DNA of 64,000 bases, from positions 2,170,001 to 2,234,000 of the forward strand of contig JANFOG010000007.1 of NCBI GenBank assembly GCA_024336345.1, in the 5' to 3' direction. The translations under genes and the position numbers were made by a program. This DNA is from Mariannaea sp. PMI_226. Taxonomy: Eukaryota > Ascomycota > Sordariomycetes > Hypocreales > Nectriaceae. The notes beneath the pieces were generated by a model. That model saw only the letters and a program-made list of their open reading frames with translations. It did no database searches and had not been told where the DNA came from. How positions within the stretch are numbered: position 1 is the stretch's first letter; every line of letters starts with the position of its first letter. Of the stretch, positions 58,301 to 64,000 are shown piece by piece.

Positions 58301-59189
58301 AGGCCATTATATCCAAACTCTTGAAGGCTATACTAATGAGATAACATCTATATTATTCTCACCCGACGGCAAGCGATTAGCATCAGGCTCTCGAGATGGA
58401 ACAATCAAGATCTGGGATGCTACTTCAGGCAGTTATATGCAAACTCTTGAAGACCATATTGATGTAATAACATCTATAGTATTCTCATCTGACGGCAAGC
58501 GATTAGCATCAGGCTCTCGAGATGGAACAATCAAGATCTGGGATGCTACTTCAGGCAGTTATATCCAAACTCTTGAAGACCATATTGATGTAATAACATC
58601 TATAGTATTCTCATCTGACGGCAAGCGATTGGCATCAGGCTCTCGAGATGGAACAGTCAAGATCTGGGATGCTACTTCAGGCAGTTATATCCAAACTCTT
58701 GAAGGCCATATTGAAATAACATCTATATTGTTCTCACCTGACGGCAAGCGATTGGCATCAGGCTCTCGAGATGGAACAATCAAGATCTGGGATGCTACTT
58801 TATGTCATGGTGTACAACCAGTCCTAGTAGGCCATACCCTACCCGACGAATCATTAGACCCAACGGAATACGTCCGCCTTCTTGCCGAAAATGGGACTAT
58901 ATACCTAGTCTTTCCTTCTCTCAATTTCAAGAATTATATGGACAGAGCTTTACCCAGAAACTTGAGGCGGCGTTCCGAATATGGTGTTAGTGCTGATGGT
59001 GAATGGATTGTGAAAGGTGCTGAGAATGTGCTTTGGTTACCACCAGAGTATCGTCCTTCAATTCATTCAACTAGTATGTTTAATGTGACAAGGATTGTTA
59101 TCGGGTGTCTACACGGTCGTGTTATACTGATACCAGTGCGAGGATACATACGTTCTATTCATTGGAAAGGTGGTCATCTATATGTGTGA
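55363..59189 (+). CDS. NLR-type protein: SesA - sigma-like motif - NACHT - WD40
   Basis: Three exons (55363-56005, 56126-57675, 57726-59189), 1218 residues. Residues 1 to about 150 are SesA (MDPLSVAASVAGLLQATSAA). The sigma-like amyloid motif is at about 186-215. NACHT follows at about 250-600, with Walker A RGDPGKGKTML, Walker B IYLIVDALDEC, sensor-like VSSRNWP and a VHQSAKDFL winged-helix region. The C-terminal half has about seven WD40 repeats of 42 residues (GTIKIWDATSGSY core), four nearly identical. The first intron begins directly after the amyloid motif, so exon 1 is a complete SesA-sigma module. Such receptors control regulated cell death and non-self recognition (HET-E/D family); WD repeats sense the ligand. 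Confidence 0.93.
58266..58795 (+). repeat. Near-identical 126-bp WD40 repeat array
   Basis: Repeat starts at about 58266, 58392, 58518, 58644 and 58767: three spacings of 126 bp and one of 123 bp (one codon lost). Units from 58392 onward differ by only a few bases, far more alike than WD repeats normally are, which indicates recent duplication or gene conversion. Confidence 0.9.
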
Positions 59190-60322
59190 AAGGATATAAC
59201 CTAGGCGTTCGGAAGTCAGTGTGTTTAGGGAGTCAAAACGACTACAACAGTCGGACTAGAGAGGTAGTATGAGCACTGGTAATTCGACAATCGAGTAGAC
59301 AAGATAATTAAGCATGAGTAAATCGCATACCTCTTGGCGTGCTTCAAGGCGATTGAGGTGACTTGATTATTAGACCTGGAGGCTCGGGGCGTTCGACGTG
59401 GTGAAGCGGTTCAACTCTTCAGCATTGCTAGAAACCCCGCCAGCTATTGCTAAAAAGGCGGCTTCAGTCCTACGGTAGACAGAGATAGCTGTGCGTGCAG
59501 GTGGCCTCGACATGGCGCTGAACTAGACACAGCTTGTGCCTTATAGCAACCTTAGCAGCTAGTACAAATTGAAGCCAGTACACGTGAGTCCAGCAGCAGT
59601 TTTCCAAAATAATTACAAGAAGGCAACTAGTTGAGTTTTGCATTGACTTTTAAGCACTCTACGATATAAATCCTGATAAGGAGCCGACAAGATTTCGTGG
59701 TAAATATTAGCAACTAATGTAACCTCTAAGCTACTTGTGTAATGTGTTGACAGCAGCGTGGAGATTTGCTATAGGGAGTGGAGGTAATCCCTCACTATAT
59801 GCTCTCGGAAACTGTTACCGAGCATAGCGCCATGCAGCTATGTTGTGGCATCATGACCTCATTAATACTAGGAATTGTAATTAAGTACGTGCAAAGCTTC
59901 GCCATACTGTCTGCAAGTACTTATCAAACTATTGTCTTCCCCAACTCGAACACTGCCTCAAAAGTTAAGTCATACCACATCACGAGCTAACAGACAGCGT
60001 GTAAATGTGCCCTAATGCAAGCGTATTATGGCTGCGTGTACAAGCGATAGGCGAACGCTCTGAGTTACCTTGTCATATCCAAAACCGCTCCAAGTTCATG
60101 CTAGGGGCAGCTTGTGTTTATGATGAAGTTGTGAGGATTAATGGGAAAATGCGTGACCTTACTGATTGGCGGCCAAAAGTGGACGTGGAGGCTACCACGT
60201 GATGGCACGCATCCCTACATACACATCACGACTATGAAACTACAAGATATTGATTTCCATTGCCTATGCTGCACTACATTCGAACTGAATTATATGATTA
60301 CACATGCCTCTCTCCCCAGATT
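59190..60322. other. Intergenic
   Basis: No intact gene. Frames at about 59,340-59,560 are slightly protein-like but full of stops, possibly repeat-derived. Confidence 0.4.
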
Positions 60323-61302
60323 TTACAACTTGGATGAGGATGGCTTCAAAACAGCCACGTCTTGGAACGGAATACCAAGATGCATGTAAATATGGTTGAA
60401 TCTTCATAGAAAAACGTAAAAAAAGAAAAAGTTAGCCACAGTCTGTAATATTAGTGACATGGAATAGGCATACCGGTCGCTTCCAAACACTGGTTGGGTT
60501 TCACCCTTGGAATTCGTCACCAAGAACCAGGGACATCCGAATGCTCCAGACTCCACAGCCTTGCCGGTGTTTTCGGCCAGCGTTTTCTTCATTTCCGCCC
60601 TCCCGTCCATGATGCGGCTCACTTCTGCTGCAGTGAACAACTTTGCTCCCCCTTCAGGTGTCTCAGTGGCTTCCTCAAGCAAGGCGGTTAGACTGGCTTC
60701 GTCAACGACATCGGCATTCGGGGGTGTCCAGAACTTATGCAGCAGGAAATGCAGCGTCGACAGGAACTTCTCCTTTGGGTAATTGGCCTTGATGAAGAGC
60801 ATAGCTCGCAGAGCGGATTGAGTTCTTGCCCGCTCAAATAAGTCCGGGGGCGTCTGATAGTTGGAAATGCCGACACGGGTCGCAGCACGTCGGGAATCCC
60901 AAGCTAGGTACTTGGCCTTGGCTGGCAGCGTCCAGGGAGGCTTGTTGCCTTTTTGTTTGAATATATTAGACCGTTATACAGGTATATGTGTCGAGATTTG
61001 ATAAATGCTCACCAGACAGATGGTTGATGCCTCCCAAGAAAACGGGGTGAAATCTAGTAATCGTCTGTTAACAGCCTGTGGCAACCCTGCTTCCGTGTCT
61101 GCTCACTCTACTTCGACGCCATGGGCAGCTAATGCATCCAAGTTTGGCATCAAATCTGCAAAACAGACATAGCTAAAGAAGGACGCTATGACGAAAGCAA
61201 AAGCGTTAGCTGGCTGGTAAATGCAATAGTTGCCCAAGAGGATGCAGGGTATGAAAAGAATGTACCAATGTCCAGATAGCAATCAATGCGTCCACCACCC
61301 AT
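60323..61302 (-). CDS. GST-kappa / DsbA-like (2-hydroxychromene-2-carboxylate isomerase family) protein
   Basis: Five exons (61302-61266, 61185-61107, 61053-61013, 60948-60474, 60401-60323), 236 residues, phases all consistent. Family features: the N-terminal beta strand RIDCYLDIASFFSYV with the active-site Ser in place of CxxC, HPVFLGGINHLSGNKPPW, AKAKYLAWDSRRAA, an inserted all-helical domain, the cis-Pro region GAFGCPWFLV and the C-terminal FGSDRFNHIYMHLG. These glutathione-linked enzymes act in peroxisomes or mitochondria, or as aromatic-catabolic isomerases in bacteria. Too far from cluster A to link with confidence. Confidence 0.9.
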
Positions 61303-63851
61303 TTTTGTTCACTCAAATGAGCTCAAAATGCCAGCATGTAACGTAGTCCTACTAAGAACTAGGATGTCCTTGTTGTCAGTCTGGTGTGACTAAAAAAAAA
61401 TCCGATACTGCGATAAGAGAAGCTCCCAAACGGAATGACGAGCCTAGATGTAGTTGCCCAGCATTGCCAGCTGATACACACAACTTGACAAAGCTAGAAG
61501 GGTTGCGGAATGCGGAGAACCGAGGTTGAAGGGGGGCCGGACCTGTTTAGTAATCACAAAAATGGCAGCGCGTGAGACATGGGGGTCACAGAAACAGACC
61601 TGGCGCAATGTGTTACGTCGATCAGATTCAAACCGGATGAGTGCGCGCTGTTTGTAAATATGGACTGCAAATATGGACATGACAACCTGCATTGCTTTTG
61701 TGCTCCAAGTCACCATTTGTGCCGCATGTAAACAGTAGCCATAGTACTGTGGTAGCCTGCAGGCCCCAGATAGATGACGGGAGCTACTGTACTGTGCATG
61801 GAGCAGGCCCAAATCCCCCACGACCCGGTGCCGAGGCAGGGGATGTTCGGTCACCCACCGGCTCCACGTATGGGGACGGGAAGCGTCAATAACAAGGCGA
61901 AAGCGTCCGGGTCTGCTACCGAGAATCCGCAAAAACGTAATAGTAATAAATATATATATATATATGTTTCGCACTCGGCTCGTCTTTTCGTATCCAGCGG
62001 CATCCCCACAAATCGCACAGTAGCATTGACTAGAAAAGAATGGGCAATCCCGTCGCACTCAAAACGTGGCAGCCATATATTCTGACCAAGTTCATTAACT
62101 GCCTGGCAGAATTTACTATGTCTATTATCTCTTTCCAACAATATCCGTGGCCGAGTTTGCAACGTACACTTCACCCAGCTCTCCATGCTGATTTCATATA
62201 ATTTGCGATTGCAACCACTACTAATGCAGTGCGATACCCGCTCCCATGAGGATTGCTTTCGTTAGCTGCGTCTACATTCAGTCCCTATACCATGGCTGCT
62301 GACATCACGGCTGATGACAATCCTAATTGACGCACCATCTGTCCACAGTCTAAGTATGCCAGGGCCAGCGAGGCGATGTCAAGAGACCAGATTGGGTGTG
62401 AATAATCAAAAACAAGCAACTGGAGAAAATTGGTGTCCGGCACAAAGCATAATCAACACTTTGCCGAAATACATGGCATCACTATGCGTTGGCGCCCCGG
62501 CACTTTCGCCGTTTTGACATTCATCGGCATGTGATTGCTTGAAATTCCTGTCTGCCCCTGATTCCATGTTGCTCAAACTCTACCTGGTGATTCCGTATAT
62601 CATTTATCTTTTGGTACGAAGCAGATAAGACACAAGAGTTGATTTTTCGTCATCAGTTACTCCTACATCACGCATAAGCCCAAGCAAAGCATCAGGCTTA
62701 TTCATCCTTAAATAATCGAGTACCACGCAATTTTTACAGTCGCAAAGCCCGAAATCATGATAAAAGGCATCTATTGCATTCAGTAACACGCTATTGCATA
62801 GATCGTTAGGTGAAAATAGACACACTTTTAGAATTTTGCTCCGCGATCACTCTTTGCCTTTCGGCTGCAGCTCGAGGGTTATTGGAGCGTACGTTGCGAT
62901 GGGATTCGGTCAGACATGATGGCGATTGCCTTTGTTGCTTGCATTCCTTGCCAGGATGTAGTGCACATGAGGTATTTAGCAGCGGTAAGCTCAACGGTGC
63001 CTCCCAAAGTATGCCGTATTGCTTGTGATTTGTCAGAACGGCGCGCAGAGCTTCCACCAAATCCTGCTCTTGCATAGCCCATAGGGGCGTGTGTTGGACA
63101 ATCACCGTTCGCCGAGGAACCTCCATTATTCTCTCTTTGGTGTTATATGGACGTTATATGGATGTTTGAAGAATAATTCACCAAATAGCAAGGAGAACGA
63201 AGTAGCAAAAATCGTTGTTTGGAGGTGAAACAAATATAGTGAATGTATGAGCAGTGTTCCGTCACGGCCATAGTTGCTACGTCACTCTGCTGACAGCAGG
63301 GACGAGACTGACAACATTGCTTTGATACTCCAGCCTTACCACCCACTCGGGGGAAAATGAATAAGTAGCATTGATCCACTTGCCGAGGCAGGGAGTGTCA
63401 CAGTCTACATAGATATTCTGCTGCGGCGTTTTGTGGACTGAGCAATTGTCCGAAATGCCGCGGTATACCGCAAGATGCCGCATAGCTGCCACAAGGCAGG
63501 GCCATGATATTCCCCACATAATGCCGCAAGCGTTCACAAGGGGATACGCAACGGTTGCTACAGTATCAAGATCGGGTACAGAAAGTTGGGGTGAAGGTTG
63601 GATTCGAATGATATTCATAGATGCGTCACACTTTGTGGGGATAAAGATAGGGTCCGCTATGCCCGAACTGAGCAACCTACAGTGGATTGACCCACTGGCT
63701 CATAGGGAATGTTACCCACTAACATACCAGCAACACAACGGAAAAGGCGCTGGGGACAAGAACAAAGCGCACCAAGCACCAGAAATCAAGCATACACAAG
63801 CCGCAGCCAGTGCAGTGCAATTCAAACGAACCAACCCTATACCTCTCCACA
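61303..63851. other. Gene-poor region
   Basis: No supported gene. A TA microsatellite lies at about 61,949-61,965. Two overlapping leftward frames at 62604-63126 (MEVPRRTVIVQHTPLWAM, and a Cys-containing frame ending YLLRTKR) could belong to one small spliced gene, but I found no intron that joins them with good signals. Confidence 0.4.
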
Positions 63852-64000
63852 ATGACCGCCTGTAGCATCACTACAACTCTCCCCTGTAAAACCTTTTCCC
63901 CAATCGAAGCTGTAAGTGTCATACTAGTCGCAGGGATCAATCTGCAGGCCACCACCAGCAACAGCATCTTCTAGCCTATTTTGGTATTAACAGAGGGAAG
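63852..64000 (+). CDS. Possible first exon of a gene running off the window
   Basis: ATG in a good context (CCACAATGACC) opens 20 codons (MTACSITTTLPCKTFSPIEA) to a GTAAGT donor at 63912. A TTAACAG acceptor at 63987-63993 follows, and the next exon would continue past the end. Family unknown. Confidence 0.3.

Noticed and set aside
62604..63126. Small leftward gene from two overlapping frames
   Set aside because: No intron with acceptable signals and the right length joins the frames, and no family similarity was recognised; left as a note in the interval.

Overview
The window is nuclear DNA of a filamentous ascomycete (Pezizomycotina; species not determinable from sequence). Most genes are split by 45-130 bp GT-AG introns, with four apparent GC-AG introns. 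Protein families are typically fungal: Zn2Cys6 regulators, RTA1, HET/STAND proteins and DAHG MFS carriers. Several transposon relics carry stops consistent with C-to-T mutation. No RNA gene, CRISPR array or prokaryotic feature was seen.

Region A (about 0.3-27.2 kb) looks like an aromatic-catabolism cluster. It holds a frameshifted aldehyde dehydrogenase, a P450, a class III (LigB/DODA-type) extradiol dioxygenase and a C2H2+Zn2Cys6 regulator. It also holds an ALDH3-like protein without its catalytic cysteine, a cupin, a flavin monooxygenase fused to an acetoacetate-decarboxylase-like domain, a CocE/NonD hydrolase, an MFS transporter and a fumarylacetoacetase. A 13-mer, CTCCACATCCCGA, occurs exactly four times, and looser variants occur upstream of most other genes, usually 150-230 bp from the start codon. 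Ring hydroxylation, ring cleavage, hydrolysis by the FAH-family enzyme and removal of a beta-keto acid would be a coherent route; the substrate is unknown.

Between the clusters, at 28.8-31.6 kb, lies a large orphan protein with a HeLo/STAND-like N-terminus.

Region B (about 32.2-50.3 kb) is a second co-regulated cluster. It holds a beta-lactamase-type esterase, a Dabb protein, an SDR, a Baeyer-Villiger-type monooxygenase, an amino-acid/choline-type permease, an M20 carbamoylase/ureidohydrolase, a DUF1989-polysaccharide deacetylase fusion, a D-glycerate-3-kinase-like protein and a Zn2Cys6 regulator. Every promoter carries GGCCG-n-CGGCC palindromes, absent from the flanking genes' promoters. 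The families suggest breakdown of a cyclic ketone/ester or ureido/amide compound as a nitrogen source.

Region C (51.5-61.3 kb) holds an RTA1-family membrane protein, a SesA-sigma/NLR pair and a GST-kappa/DsbA-like protein. The pair is a 218-residue SesA protein with a C-terminal amyloid-like motif, followed by a SesA-sigma-NACHT-WD40 NLR. Its first exon, if its intron is retained, would also encode a 218-residue SesA-sigma protein. The last 2.7 kb is nearly empty and ends with a possible first exon running off the window.
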